Shown here in pieces: positions 43,844 through 55,700 of a stretch of 64,000 bases of DNA. Positions within the stretch are counted from its first letter, which is position 1. Every line of letters begins with the position of its first letter. Origin of the DNA: Variovorax sp. IB41 (lineage in GTDB: Bacteria; Pseudomonadota; Gammaproteobacteria; Burkholderiales; Burkholderiaceae_C); assembly GCF_016405905.1 (NCBI RefSeq), contig NZ_JAEFCB010000001.1:558001-622000 (forward strand). The letters are read 5' to 3'. A program made the translations under genes and the position numbers. The notes beneath the pieces were generated by a model. It had not been told where the DNA came from. It did no database searches and saw only the letters and a program-made list of their open reading frames with translations.

Positions 43844-44584
43844 ATGAAGAAGAAGCCCGAGCCCGAACCCAAGCCGAAAACCGCCGGCCGCCCCACCGGC
43901 GGCGGCGCGCTCTCCAAGCGCCTCATCGCCGAGGCCGCGCTCGCGCACATCGACGAATTCGGCCTGGGCGCGTTCAGCATGCGCGAGATCGCCTCCCAGC
44001 TGGGCGTCTACCCGGCCACGGTGCATTGGCACGTGAGCACGCGCGAAGCGCTGCTGGCCGAGGTGGCCGCCGCCGTCATGGCGCAGGTCACGCCGCCGGC
44101 GGGCACGCTCGCATGGCAAGCATGGATCACCGAGCTCTTCCACCGCTGCCGCGCCGCCGTGCGCAGCCACCCGAACGTGGCGCAGTTGCTGGGCGCGCAG
44201 CTGGTGTCGAACGGCAGCCTGCCGACCGAACTCGTCGAAGGCGTGCTCGCCGCGCTGGCTGAGGCTGGCTTCGAGGGGCAGCCGCTGCTGGAGGCCTACA
44301 ACTGCGTGATCGCGGCGATGCTGGGCTTTCTCACGATGGAGTTCTCGCCCCTGCCCGCCGACAACACCCAGGCCTGGGCCGAGGAGCTGCGCGAGCGCGT
44401 GCACACCATCCGCCCGCTCGACCACCCGGTGCTCGCGCGCAACCTGCCGCTGCTCGCCAACAAGGCCTTCATCGTGCGCTGGGACAATGGCACCACCGTG
44501 CCGCTGGACAGCAGCTTCGAGCGGCACATCCGGATCACCATCGACGGGCTGGAGGCGTTCGCGCGCAGGGTCAAGGGCGCTTGA
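43844..44584 (+). CDS. TetR-family transcriptional regulator
   Basis: The 246-residue protein begins with a lysine/proline-rich tail (MKKKPEPEPKPKTAGRPTGG) and then a TetR helix-turn-helix: LIAEAALAHIDEFGLGAFSM, REIASQLGVYPATVHWHV, STREALLAEVA. The C-terminal ligand domain resembles the TetR_C group (PLDHPVLARNLPLL). It is divergent from the aminotransferase gene, and the 25-bp palindrome between them is the probable binding site. A metabolite of that enzyme could be the inducer, which is inference. The stop overlaps the end of the convergent cyclase gene by 14 bases. Confidence 0.9.
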   Translation: MKKKPEPEPKPKTAGRPTGGGALSKRLIAEAALAHIDEFGLGAFSMREIASQLGVYPATVHWHVSTREALLAEVAAAVMAQVTPPAGTLAWQAWITELFHRCRAAVRSHPNVAQLLGAQLVSNGSLPTELVEGVLAALAEAGFEGQPLLEAYNCVIAAMLGFLTMEFSPLPADNTQAWAEELRERVHTIRPLDHPVLARNLPLLANKAFIVRWDNGTTVPLDSSFERHIRITIDGLEAFARRVKGA

Positions 44585-46529
44585 CGGGCATCGCCGGGTC
44601 CAGCAGCTCGTACAGCACCATGCGCGTCTGCCGCCCGCGCAGCTCCACCAGCTCCTCGATGCGCCGCGTGGCCAGCCGCCCGCCCAGCCCTTCGAACGTG
44701 GCCTCTGAGATCAAGGTGCGCGTGCCCAGCTGCTTGTTCGTGCTCTCGATGCGGCTCGCCACGTTGATCACGTCGCCCAGTGCCGTGTAAGACAGCCGGT
44801 CGCTCGAGCCGAGCACCCCCGCGATCACGACGCCCGTGTGAATCCCGATGCGCGTGCGGAATTCTTGAAGCCCCTCTTCCCGCCACTTGCGGTTGAGCGC
44901 CTGCATCTCTTCATGCAGTTCGAGCGAGGCCACGCAGGCCTGGTACTCCGCATCCGGCAGGTCCGCCGGCGCGCCCCAGAGCACCATGATCCCGTCGCCC
45001 ATGAACTTGTCGACCACGCCGCCATGCCGCGCGAACACGCGCGTGGCGAGGTTGAAGTACGCGGTCAGCTGGCGCATGAGCAGGTCGGCGTCCATCGATT
45101 CCGAGATGCTGGTGAAGCCCTCCACGTCGGTGAACATCGCGGTCACGCGCCGCGGCGAGCCGTTGGGCGCGAGCGCATGGCCTTGCGCGACGAGCTGCTT
45201 GATCACGTCCACCGGCACGAACTTGCGGAAGGCCTGGAGGCTGCGCGCTGAATCGTCCAGCGCCTGGCTGAGGTTCTCGATCTCGAACACCCGGCTCGAT
45301 TCGCGCGGCAGGTTGTCCAGCTCCAGCCGCCCGATGCGCCGCGCGGTGCGCGAGAGCTTCTCGATCGGCGCCGTGACGAGCTTGGAAAGGCGCAGCGAAA
45401 TGAAGAGCGCCAGCGCCAGGAACGCCAGCGTCAGCAGCAGCGACCACAGCACGTTGCGGTGCAGCCCGCCGAGCAGCGCGTCCTCGGGCTCCCAGCTCAC
45501 GAGCCGCCAGCCGGTCGAGGGGATGTGCGAGGTCTGCACCTTGTAGCGCTCGCCGTCGTGCACGAGGCTGAAAGCCATGTCGTCGGTCCAGCCATGGCTG
45601 CCGTCGGCCAGCATGTGCGCGTGCACCGCGCCGAGCACGCCGCCCTCTGGGTTTTCCAGCGCGCGAACGACGTGGGGCTGGTCGCTGCGCGCGATCACGT
45701 GATGGTCCGCGCTCAGCAACGCGCTGTGTCCATGGCCCGTGCCACCGAACACGCGCACCAGGTTCGACAGGTGCCCGAGCGACACGCCGCCCGCCACCAC
45801 CAGCGTGCGCACCGCCCCTTCGTCGTCGCGCCGCCGGCTGGGCCGCGCATGGCCGATGCCCAGCTCCTTGGCCGAGCCGAGCACGAAGGGCGCGGTCCAG
45901 AGCGGGTGCTGCGCTTTCTGCGCTTCGACGAACCATTCGTCGTGCACCGGGTCGTCGTCGCTGCGAAAGGCCTCGATGCGGCTCGTGGCGTAGCGCTGGC
46001 GCGGGTCGTCGTCCCCATCGGCGTCGGGCGGCTGCTTGTATTCCCAGGTCTCGGTGCTGAAGTCCGCATCGCGCAGCACCTGGCGCACCACCGGCTCGGG
46101 ATAACGCATCGCCATCAGCACGTGGCCGTCGTCGCTGGCCACGCCGATGCTGTCGAGCTCGGGCGTCTGCGCCAGCGCGGCCCAGAGCAGCTCGGCGGTC
46201 TGCTCGCCGTCTTCGCCGGCCGGATGCAGGCTGGGCGTGTGCGCGACGGCGCGCACCAGTGCCTCGGTCTTGGCGAGGAAGGCCAGCACGTTGTCCTCGA
46301 CGCGGTCGTGGTTGACCTTGTGCGCCGACTCGCCGACCCGCGACACCAGCTGCTCCGCGCCCCAGTAGCCGAAGGCCACCAGCAGCAGCGACTGCAGCAG
46401 CGCGACCGCGCAGATGATGGTGCCGACGTCGACCCGGAAGCGGCGGAGGCGCGCGCCCGTTGAAGGTTTGGAAGGCGCGGAAGGCGCAGGTACCTTCGTC
46501 GCGTCGGGATGCCCGGAATCGTCTGTCAT
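44571..46529 (-). CDS. Membrane sensor class III adenylate/guanylate cyclase
   Basis: The 652-residue protein has a first transmembrane helix (about residues 36-58), an extracytoplasmic sensor region with a Cache-like make-up, a second helix (SLLLTLAFLALALFISLRL), a HAMP segment (KLVTAPIEKLSRTARRIGRL) and a C-terminal class III cyclase domain. Catalytic features are MFTDVEGFTSISESM and DKFMGDGIMVLWGAP (metal-binding Asp residues) and SYTALGDVINVASRIES (transition-state Asn and Arg). Its make-up fits an adenylate cyclase. It lies 68 bases after the sigma-54 regulator gene on the same strand, so they may be co-expressed. Its end overlaps the TetR gene. Confidence 0.87.
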   Translation of the reverse strand: MTDDSGHPDATKVPAPSAPSKPSTGARLRRFRVDVGTIICAVALLQSLLLVAFGYWGAEQLVSRVGESAHKVNHDRVEDNVLAFLAKTEALVRAVAHTPSLHPAGEDGEQTAELLWAALAQTPELDSIGVASDDGHVLMAMRYPEPVVRQVLRDADFSTETWEYKQPPDADGDDDPRQRYATSRIEAFRSDDDPVHDEWFVEAQKAQHPLWTAPFVLGSAKELGIGHARPSRRRDDEGAVRTLVVAGGVSLGHLSNLVRVFGGTGHGHSALLSADHHVIARSDQPHVVRALENPEGGVLGAVHAHMLADGSHGWTDDMAFSLVHDGERYKVQTSHIPSTGWRLVSWEPEDALLGGLHRNVLWSLLLTLAFLALALFISLRLSKLVTAPIEKLSRTARRIGRLELDNLPRESSRVFEIENLSQALDDSARSLQAFRKFVPVDVIKQLVAQGHALAPNGSPRRVTAMFTDVEGFTSISESMDADLLMRQLTAYFNLATRVFARHGGVVDKFMGDGIMVLWGAPADLPDAEYQACVASLELHEEMQALNRKWREEGLQEFRTRIGIHTGVVIAGVLGSSDRLSYTALGDVINVASRIESTNKQLGTRTLISEATFEGLGGRLATRRIEELVELRGRQTRMVLYELLDPAMPVKRP

Positions 46530-46597
46530 GTGCGCGGTCCTCTCTCTCGCGCCGATTCTCGCCCTGCTTCAGCGCGCGGCCGGCAGCTCCCGGTACT

Positions 46598-48031
<1,434 letters not shown>

Positions 48032-48290
48032 TCGTGACTCCCCTTTGCCCTGGCGCCGCAGGGCGGCGCCTGAACCCTGCCATTGGCGGCGGTTTGTTCA
48101 CCCGAGACAGCGCAACGCGTGCCCATCGCGCCCCGGTTGCGATGTAGTACGCAAGACCTAAAGCGCCGGATTCACAGCATTTGACGTTGTTTCAAGAGGT
48201 TTGGGAATATAACGATCGAAAGCCATTCGCGCCCGTTTTTTCGGTCGCCGCATGGCCATTCGGCCGACGCCGCCCTCGGCGCGGGGCCGT

Positions 48291-49175
48291 TCAGGCCGCC
48301 GCGCCGGCCCCTTGCCGGCTGCGCCGCGCGATGCACATGAGCGACAGCGCGCTCGCGGGGGCCGCCGGATCGCGGCCCGAGAGCAGGTTCCCGATGCGGT
48401 ACTTCCATTGCGCCGGCCCGACGTCGCCGCGCAGCGCCGCGGCGCCGACCTGGTGGTTGTGCGGGTGCACCGCGACCTCGAAACCCAGCGGCTCCAGCGT
48501 CGAGGTGAAAAATTCCCGCGTGACCCCGTCGCCGGGCCGGTGGTGGATTTCGGTCTTCAGGCCCCACGACTGCTGGTTGCCGGTTTTGTGAAATCCGTGC
48601 CGGATCAATCGGTAAATACCCAGCCGCGCATTCCAGAGCAAACGGGCCACGCCTTTGTAGTCCCATGCGGTCAATTGCGGGTCGTGATCGGTGATAAGCA
48701 AACCATTTGGCTTAACCAGCCGCGCACCTTCGCGCAACACCGCTTGCATATCGTCGCAATGGTGCAGTGAAGCATTGATGACGACGATATCGGCAATCTG
48801 CGAACGGAATGGCGTGTTCGCCGCATCGGCCAGCACGGCCGTGTAGCCGATTCCGGCCGCCATCTCCAGCGAACCGCCCGCCACATCCACGCCCACCAGC
48901 AGCCTGGGCTTTCCGCCCACCGTGGCAAAGACATTGCCGGGGCCGCAGCCCAGATCGACGACGACCTTGTCCGTCCAATCGCCGCCGGCGGCGAGCCATC
49001 TATTGCGGAAATGCGCATCGCGATGGCAGAAGGCGAAGTATTCGCCCGCCCATTCCTTATTTCCGAAATAGAAGGCATTGGCCGATCTTCCGTCGGAATT
49101 TCCCTCCATGTTCGATCGCCAATAACCGCCGGAATAATTCAGAACAACGCCGGGTAACAGGATGTCGTCGAGCAT
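48291..49175 (-). CDS. SAM-dependent methyltransferase
   Basis: The 294-residue protein has a class I methyltransferase domain. VVVDLGCGPGNVFATVGG is motif I, LVGVDVAGGSLEMAA motif II, ADIVVINASLHHCDDM the post-II region and LREGARLVKPNGLLITDHD motif III. The N-terminal part (LNYSGGYWRSNMEGNSDGRS) and C-terminal part do not match a known specific family. It is divergent from the megasynthase genes across 526 bases, which makes a tailoring role possible, but there is no proof it belongs to the pathway. The RR gene lies downstream on the same strand after a 259-base gap. Confidence 0.8.
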   Translation of the reverse strand: MLDDILLPGVVLNYSGGYWRSNMEGNSDGRSANAFYFGNKEWAGEYFAFCHRDAHFRNRWLAAGGDWTDKVVVDLGCGPGNVFATVGGKPRLLVGVDVAGGSLEMAAGIGYTAVLADAANTPFRSQIADIVVINASLHHCDDMQAVLREGARLVKPNGLLITDHDPQLTAWDYKGVARLLWNARLGIYRLIRHGFHKTGNQQSWGLKTEIHHRPGDGVTREFFTSTLEPLGFEVAVHPHNHQVGAAALRGDVGPAQWKYRIGNLLSGRDPAAPASALSLMCIARRSRQGAGAAA

Positions 49176-49330
49176 ATTCAGCCTTTCGTTGAATCATCGA
49201 ACTCCCTGGAGTATTTTTTAATAGGGTTTTCGGCCAACTCTTCTGCAATTTGATTTTTTAACCGCTGAAAAGCGGAAATCAAACAGGAAACGCTTTCAAT
49301 TCGATTCTTCATGTTTACAAGATTGCCAAA

Positions 49331-49346
49331 CTTGACAAGTGTCAAG
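49331..49346. promoter_or_regulatory. Perfect palindrome CTTGACA-AG-TGTCAAG upstream of the natural-product genes
   Basis: The 16-bp element has two 7-base arms around AG. Its outer bases fit the minimal CT-N12-AG dyad of LuxR-type boxes, and its size also suits other dimeric regulators. It lies 155 bases upstream of the methyltransferase start and about 355 bases upstream of the megasynthase, so it could act on either. No regulator is encoded next to it. Confidence 0.45.
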
Positions 49347-49406
49347 ACGGAGCGGCGCTTGCCGCGGGCACATGGCCCGTCCCTCCCGGAGTGCCACCAG
49401 CAGCCC

Positions 49407-49432
49407 CCTGCACGGGGCGGCTGGGCCTTTAT
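49407..49432 (+). terminator. GC-rich hairpin upstream of the megasynthase, possible terminator or attenuator
   Basis: CAG-(C)CCC and GGGG-CTG blocks around CTGCA form a stem within CAGCCCCCTGCACGGGG and the following CGGCTG, followed by GGGCCTTTATT. The T-run is weak. If transcription begins before it, it could act as an attenuator. Confidence 0.25.
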
Positions 49433-49701
49433 TGAAACGAGATTCCACCGTCCGATCCGTAAATTCGGCAGTCAACCGAACGGCAAATTATTCAAAATCA
49501 TGAATTGGGTACCCCAAACACCATAAATAGGGTAGTTGAATCCAGAAATAAGTATATCTCGATGTAACAGACCCCTGAAACACCCACACGGACAGTTCAC
49601 CAAGCTCCTAGGATCGCAACAAGCCGATCCCGACTTGAATTCCGATTGTTAGGTCAATCTTAATTCAGGAATTATCCATTGCAATTCAGCTTGGTAATTA
49701 A

Positions 49702-52700
49702 ATGGAAACTCAGACTGTTCCGCTGGCGCAAACGCCCGCCGCTTCCGGGCCTTCGCTCAACGACCTGTTCGTGGCGCAGCCCTCGCTGGAAGCGGGCGGC
49801 GGGCGGTTCACGGCCACCCTGGCGCTCGACGCGGACCTCGCGCAGCGCTCGCTGGCCGCCCTGGGTACCACCGGCCATCTGCCGGACACGCTGTTCGCCG
49901 GCGCCTGGCAGTTGCTGCAGGCGCGCTGGCTGGGCCAGCCGCTGCCGTCCGCCACGGCCAGCGCATGGCTGGCGCAGCTGGACCGCGACCGCCGCACGAC
50001 CGCCGAGCCTTCCGACGCTCCGCTGCGCCTTCGGTTCGATGCCCCCTCCAGCCACCTGGCCTGCCTGCACCTGGAAATCGCCCCGGGCCTGATGGATGCG
50101 CGGGCGGCCGACCGCCTGCTCGCCGCCATCACCGACACCGCCGCCGACCTGCTGGACCGCCCCGATGCGCCGCTCGGCGACATCCGCACCCTGCCCGCCG
50201 CCGATCGCCACGACCAGCTCGCCGCCTGGAACACGGCGCCCTCCACGCTCGACCGCGCGCTCACCGTGCCGGCCCTCTTCAGCCGGCAAGCAGCCGCCGC
50301 GCCCGATGCGGTGGCGATCGTGGAAGGCGACGCGGCGATGCGCTACGGCGAGCTGGACGAGCGCAGCGACCGCCTCGCGCAGCGCCTGCAGCGCCTGGGC
50401 GTGCAGGCCGGCGACAACGTCGGGCTGATGCTGGAGCGCTCGATGGCCGCCATCGTCGCCATGCTCGGCATCCTCAAGGCGGGCGCCGCCTACGTGCCGG
50501 TGCCCGCGGACTTTCCGGCCGAGCGCGTCGCGAACATGCTCGGGCAGGCAGGCGCCACGCACGTGCTGACGAGCGAAGCGCTCGGCCACCTCGTGCCGGC
50601 CGACCGCACCGCCGTACTGCTCGATGCGCCTGAAGACGACACGCATCGCACTCTTCAGAACACGCCGCGCATCGATGGCGAATCGGTGGCGTACCTCATG
50701 TACACCTCGGGCTCGACGGGGATACCCAAGGGTACGGCGATCAGCCACCGCGCGATCCTGCGGCTGGTGGTCGGCGTGGACTACGTCGATCTCGCCCCCG
50801 GCCGCGCGGTGCTGCATGCGGCGCCGCTCGCCTTCGACGCATCGACGCTGGAGATCTGGGGGCCGCTCCTGAACGGCGGCCGCTGCGTGGTGCACGACGA
50901 ACGGGTACCCACCGGCGCCGGCCTCGCGCGCACCATCGCCCGCCACGACGTGCACACCGCGTGGCTCACGGCGGCGCTTTTCAACGCGGTGATCGACAGC
51001 GATCCGCAGCACCTCGCGGGCCTTTCGCACCTGTTCACGGGCGGCGAGGCGCTGTCGGTGGCGCATGTGCGCCGCGCGCTCGATGCGCTCCCGGGCCTTG
51101 CGCTGAGCAACGGCTACGGCCCGACCGAGTGCACGACCTTCGCGGCCACGCACCGCATCGAACGCGAGAGCCTCGCGGCCGGCCTGCGCTCGGTGCCGCT
51201 CGGCCGGCCGATCAAGGACACGGTGCTGCGCGTGCTGAGCCCGTCGCTCGCGCTGCTGCCCAGCGGCCTCGTGGGCGAGCTGTGCATCGGCGGACATGGC
51301 CTTGCGCACGGGTACCTCGGGCAGCCCGAGCTCACCGCCGCGCGCTTCGTGCCCGATCCCTTCGGCGGGCCCGACGACCGGCTCTACCGCACCGGCGACC
51401 TCGCGCGCTGGCTGCCCGACGGCACCGTCGAATTCATCGGCCGCATCGATGGCCAGGTGAAGATCCACGGCCACCGCATCGAGACCGGCGAGGTCGAGGC
51501 GGCGATCCTCGCGCACCCGGCGATCCAGTCGTGCGCGGTGGTGGCGCGGCCCGGCGGCGATGGCGCCTTGCGCCTGGTCGCCTACCTCGTCGCGCGCTCG
51601 CAGCCGTTGCCGTGGGACGTGCTGCGCGCGCACCTCGCGGCCCGCCTGCCCGCGGCGATGCTGCCCTCGGCGCCGGTGTGGCTCGCGCAGTTGCCCGTCA
51701 CGCCCAACGGCAAGCTCGACCGCAAGGCGCTGCCCGAGCCCGCGGGCGAGCGGCCCGAACTCGCGCAGCCTTATGAAGAGCCGCGCGATGCGCTCGAGCA
51801 GCAGGTGTGCGACGCCTTCGCGCGCGCCCTCTGCATCGCCAAGGCCGGGCGCAACGACAACTTCTTCGACCTGGGCGGCAACTCGCTGCTGGTGCTGCAG
51901 GTGCTGGCCGACCTGCAGCGCGATGACGCGCCGACGCTGTCGACCAACCTCTTCTTCCGGCAGCCGACGCCGGCCGCCATCGCGGCGCAATTGCAACCGG
52001 CCGAAGCGATCGCGCAGCCCGTGCTCACCACCGCCCGCGGCACCACCGCACACCGCGCACCGGCCGACGCCCCCGAAGCCATCGCCCTCATCGCCACCGC
52101 CGGCCGCTTTCCCGGCGCGGGCGACGTCGAGCAGTTCTGGGACAACCTGGTCGCCGGCCGCGACACCGTGAGCTTCTTCGACGACGCCACGCTCGATGCC
52201 GGCGTGAGCCAGGCCCTGCGCAACGACCCGGCTTACGTGCGGGCGCGCGGCGTGATCGAAGGCATCGAGAACTTCGACGCCGCCTTCTTCGGCATCGGCC
52301 CGAAGGAAGCCACCCTCATGGACCCGCAGCACCGCGTGTTCCTGGAGATCTGCTGGGAGTGCCTGGAGCGCGCGGGCTACGTGCCCGACGAGGCGCCCGG
52401 CCCCGTGGGCGTGTACGCGGGCACGTACAACGCGACCTACTTCCAGCGCCACGTCGCCTCGCGGCCCGATCTGGTGGAAGCCGTCGGCGAATTCCAGGTG
52501 ATGCTGGCCAACGAGAAGGACTACATCACCACCCGCGTGGCCAACCGCCTGAACCTGCGCGGGCCGGCCGTGAGCGTGAACACCGCCTGCTCCACCTCGC
52601 TGGTCGCGGTGTCGCAGGCTTTCCACGCGCTGCGCACGGGCCAGTGCTACATGGCGCTGGCGGGCGGCGCCTCGGTCACCTGCCCGCCCCGAAGCGGCTA

Positions 52701-55700
52701 TCTCTACAACGAGGGCTCGATGCTCTCGCCCGACGGCCACACGCGCAGCTTCGACGCCGAGGCCAAGGGCACCGTCTTCAGCGACGGCGCGGCCGTGGTG
52801 CTGCTCAAGCGCCTGGCGGATGCAGAGGCCGATGGCGACACCATCTACGCGGTGCTGCGCAGCGCGTGCGTCAACAACGACGGCGGCGCCAAGGCCAGCT
52901 TCACCGCGCCCAGCGTGGACGGCCAGGCCGCGGTGATCCGCGCCGCGCTGGCCGCGGCCGACGTGGACGCGCAGAGCATCGGCTACGTCGAGGCGCACGG
53001 CACCGCCACGCCGATGGGCGACCCGATCGAGGTCGAGGCGCTGGCCGTCGCCTACGCCGAGCACACCGATGCGCGCGGCTACTGCACGCTCGGCTCGCTC
53101 AAGAGCAACGTGGGCCACATGGTCACGGCCGCGGGCGCCGCGGGGCTCATCAAGGCGGCGCTGTCGCTGCACCACGAACAGATTCCGCCCACAGCGCACT
53201 TCACCGCGCCGAACCCTTCGATCGATTTCGCGCGCACGCCGTTCTTCGTGACGAACCAGCTGCAGCCCTGGCCGCGCGCCGACCTGCCGCGCCGCGCGGG
53301 GGTGAGCTCGTTCGGCGTCGGTGGCACGAATGCGCACGTCGTGCTCGAAGAAGCGCCGGCGCGCGCCGCTGCGGCACCGGTCACGGCCGGCATCCACGTG
53401 CTCCCGCTGTCGGCCCGCTCGGAGGCCGCGCTCGCGGTGGCCACGCAGCAACTCGCGGCGCACCTGGAAGCGCACCCCGGCCTCGCGCTGGCCGATGCGG
53501 CCTTCACGCTCAGCGTCGGCCGCAAGGCCCATGCCTTCCGCCGCGCCGTGGTGGCCGCCGATGCAACAGAAGCCATCGCTGCACTGCGAATGGACGACGC
53601 CCCCTGGCGCACCAGCGGCAGCATCGCCGCGCGCGCCCCGCAGCCGGTGCTGATGTTCCCGGGCCAGGGCGCGCAGTACGCCGGCATGGGCCGCGCGCTG
53701 CATGCGAGCGACGCGGTGTTCGCCGCCGCGTTCGACGATTGCCTGCGCGCGCTCGAAGGCACCACCGATTTCGACCTGCGCGAGCGCATGTTCAGCGACG
53801 ACCCGGCCGCGCTCGCGCCCACGGCCGTCACGCAGCCCGCGCTCTTCACGCTCGAATACGCGCTCGCGCGGCGGCTGCTGTCGCTGGGCCTGCGGCCGCA
53901 TGCGCTCATCGGCCACAGCGTCGGCGAATTCGTCGCGGCGGTGATCGCCGGCGTGATGCGGCTTGAAGACGCGGCCCGGCTCGTCGCGCGGCGAGGCGCG
54001 CTCATGCAAGCGATGCCTGCCGGAACGATGCTGTCGGTGCGCCTCGGTGCGGACGATCTGGCCGCGCGGCTCGCGTCTTCTCCCTCCGTCTCGCTCGCCG
54101 CGGAGAACGGACCGACCGCCTGCGTGGCTGCCGGCCCCACCGAGGCCGTCGCCGAACTGCAAGCCGCGCTCGAAGCCGAAGGCATCGCCTGCCGCGCGCT
54201 GCAGACTTCGCACGCCTTCCACTCTTCGATGATGGACGGCGCGGTCGCGCCCTTCGAGGCGCTCGTCGCCGAGGTCGCGCTGCACGCACCGGCGATCCCG
54301 ATCTTCTCGACGCTCACCGGCCGGCTGCTCGACGACGCGGAGGCCACCAGCCCCGCGTACTGGGCAAAGCACCTGCGCGGCACGGTGCGCTTTTCGTCGG
54401 CGCTGCAAAGCGCGGCGGCTGCGGCGGCGAACCCGGTCTTCGTGGAAGCCGGCCCGCGCAACACGCTCGCCACGCTGGTGCGCCAGCACGGCGCGAAGAC
54501 GCTGGCCCTCACGTCGAAGACGGGCATCGCTGCCGTCTCGCTGCTGCACGGCGAGCCGGCCGACGAGGCCCGCACGCTGCGCCTGGCCGCCGCGCGCCTG
54601 TGGACCTGCGGCGCCGACGTCGAGCTCGCCCGCCTGGCCGCACGGGCCGGCGCACGGCGCGTGTGCCTGCCCACCTATCCGTTCGAGCGCAAGCGCCTCT
54701 GGGTCGACATCGCGCCCATCGCTTCCACCGCTTTCACCGCGCCCGTCGCATCGGCTGCGCCGATGCCCACCGCCCTTCTTCCCGCCCTTTCCGTCCCAAC
54801 CGTTTCATTGGAGCCGACCGTGACCGCTGCAGTGCCTTCCACCTCATCGACCCCTGCGCCTTCATCCGCCTCGTCCGCGGTGGGCACGCGATTGCGAACG
54901 CTCTTCGAGGACATCTCGGGCATCGACATGGCCGAGGCCGAAGGCCACGCCGCGTTCGCCGAGCTCGGGCTCGATTCGCTCACGCTGACCCAGGCCGCCA
55001 CGCAGATCAAGAAGACCTTCAAGGTCAACCTGAGCTTTCGCCAGCTGATGGAGAACTACCGCAGCTTCGATGCGCTCACGGCGTTCCTGCAGCAGAGCCT
55101 GCCGCCCGAGGCCGTGCCCGTGGCCGCCGCAACGGCAGCGCCAGTCACCGTGCAGGAAGCAATGCAGCCGATGGCGCAGATGGCACCGGTGGTGCAGATG
55201 GCCAGCCAATTGCCCCAATTGCCGGCCGGTGCCGTCAACCAGCTGATTGCGCAGCAAATGGAATTGATGCGCCAGCAACTGGCCCTGCTGTCGGGCTCGA
55301 CCGCCGCCGTGGCGATGGCCGTGCCGGCGACGGTCTCGGTGCCTGCCGTGGCGATGCAACCGGTGCAGCCAGCGCAGACACAGGACGCGTCGCCCGACGC
55401 CCCCCGCGAACCCGTGCGCTACGACGTCGCCAAGGCCTTCGGCGCCATCGCCCGCATCCACACCAAGGCCACCGCCGAACCCAGCGCGCGGCAGAAGGCG
55501 CGGCTGGCCGCGTTCGTGCGGCGCTACGTGGCGCGCACGCAGAACAGCAAGCGCTTCACCGAAGACAACCGCGCCCACATGGCCGACCCGCGCGTGGTCA
55601 ACGGCTTCCGCCCGATCACGAAAGAGATCACCTACCAGATCGTGATCGAACGCTCCAAGGGCTCGAAGATGTGGGACATCGACGGCAACGAATACGTCGA

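Larger units (their letters stand above)
49176..49701. other. Divergent AT-richer region between methyltransferase and megasynthase (526 bases)
   Basis: No gene is seen. The composition is lower in GC than the flanks. It holds a 16-bp palindrome (49331-49346), a GC-rich hairpin (about 49407-49432), a short dyad TTGGG-TAC-CCCAA (49505-49517), and a leader of about 140 bases before the megasynthase ATG. Promoter positions cannot be fixed by eye. Confidence 0.6.

Noticed and set aside
49500..49526. Eight-codon open frame (MNWVPQTP) as a leader peptide for the megasynthase
   Set aside because: No ribosome-binding site is visible and there is no regulatory run of codons; it overlaps a short dyad and is probably chance.
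49672..54549. Very long open frame (1625 codons) antisense to the first megasynthase
   Set aside because: It is the complement of a high-GC coding gene with strong domain matches. Its translation is Arg-, Gly- and Ala-rich with no recognisable domain.
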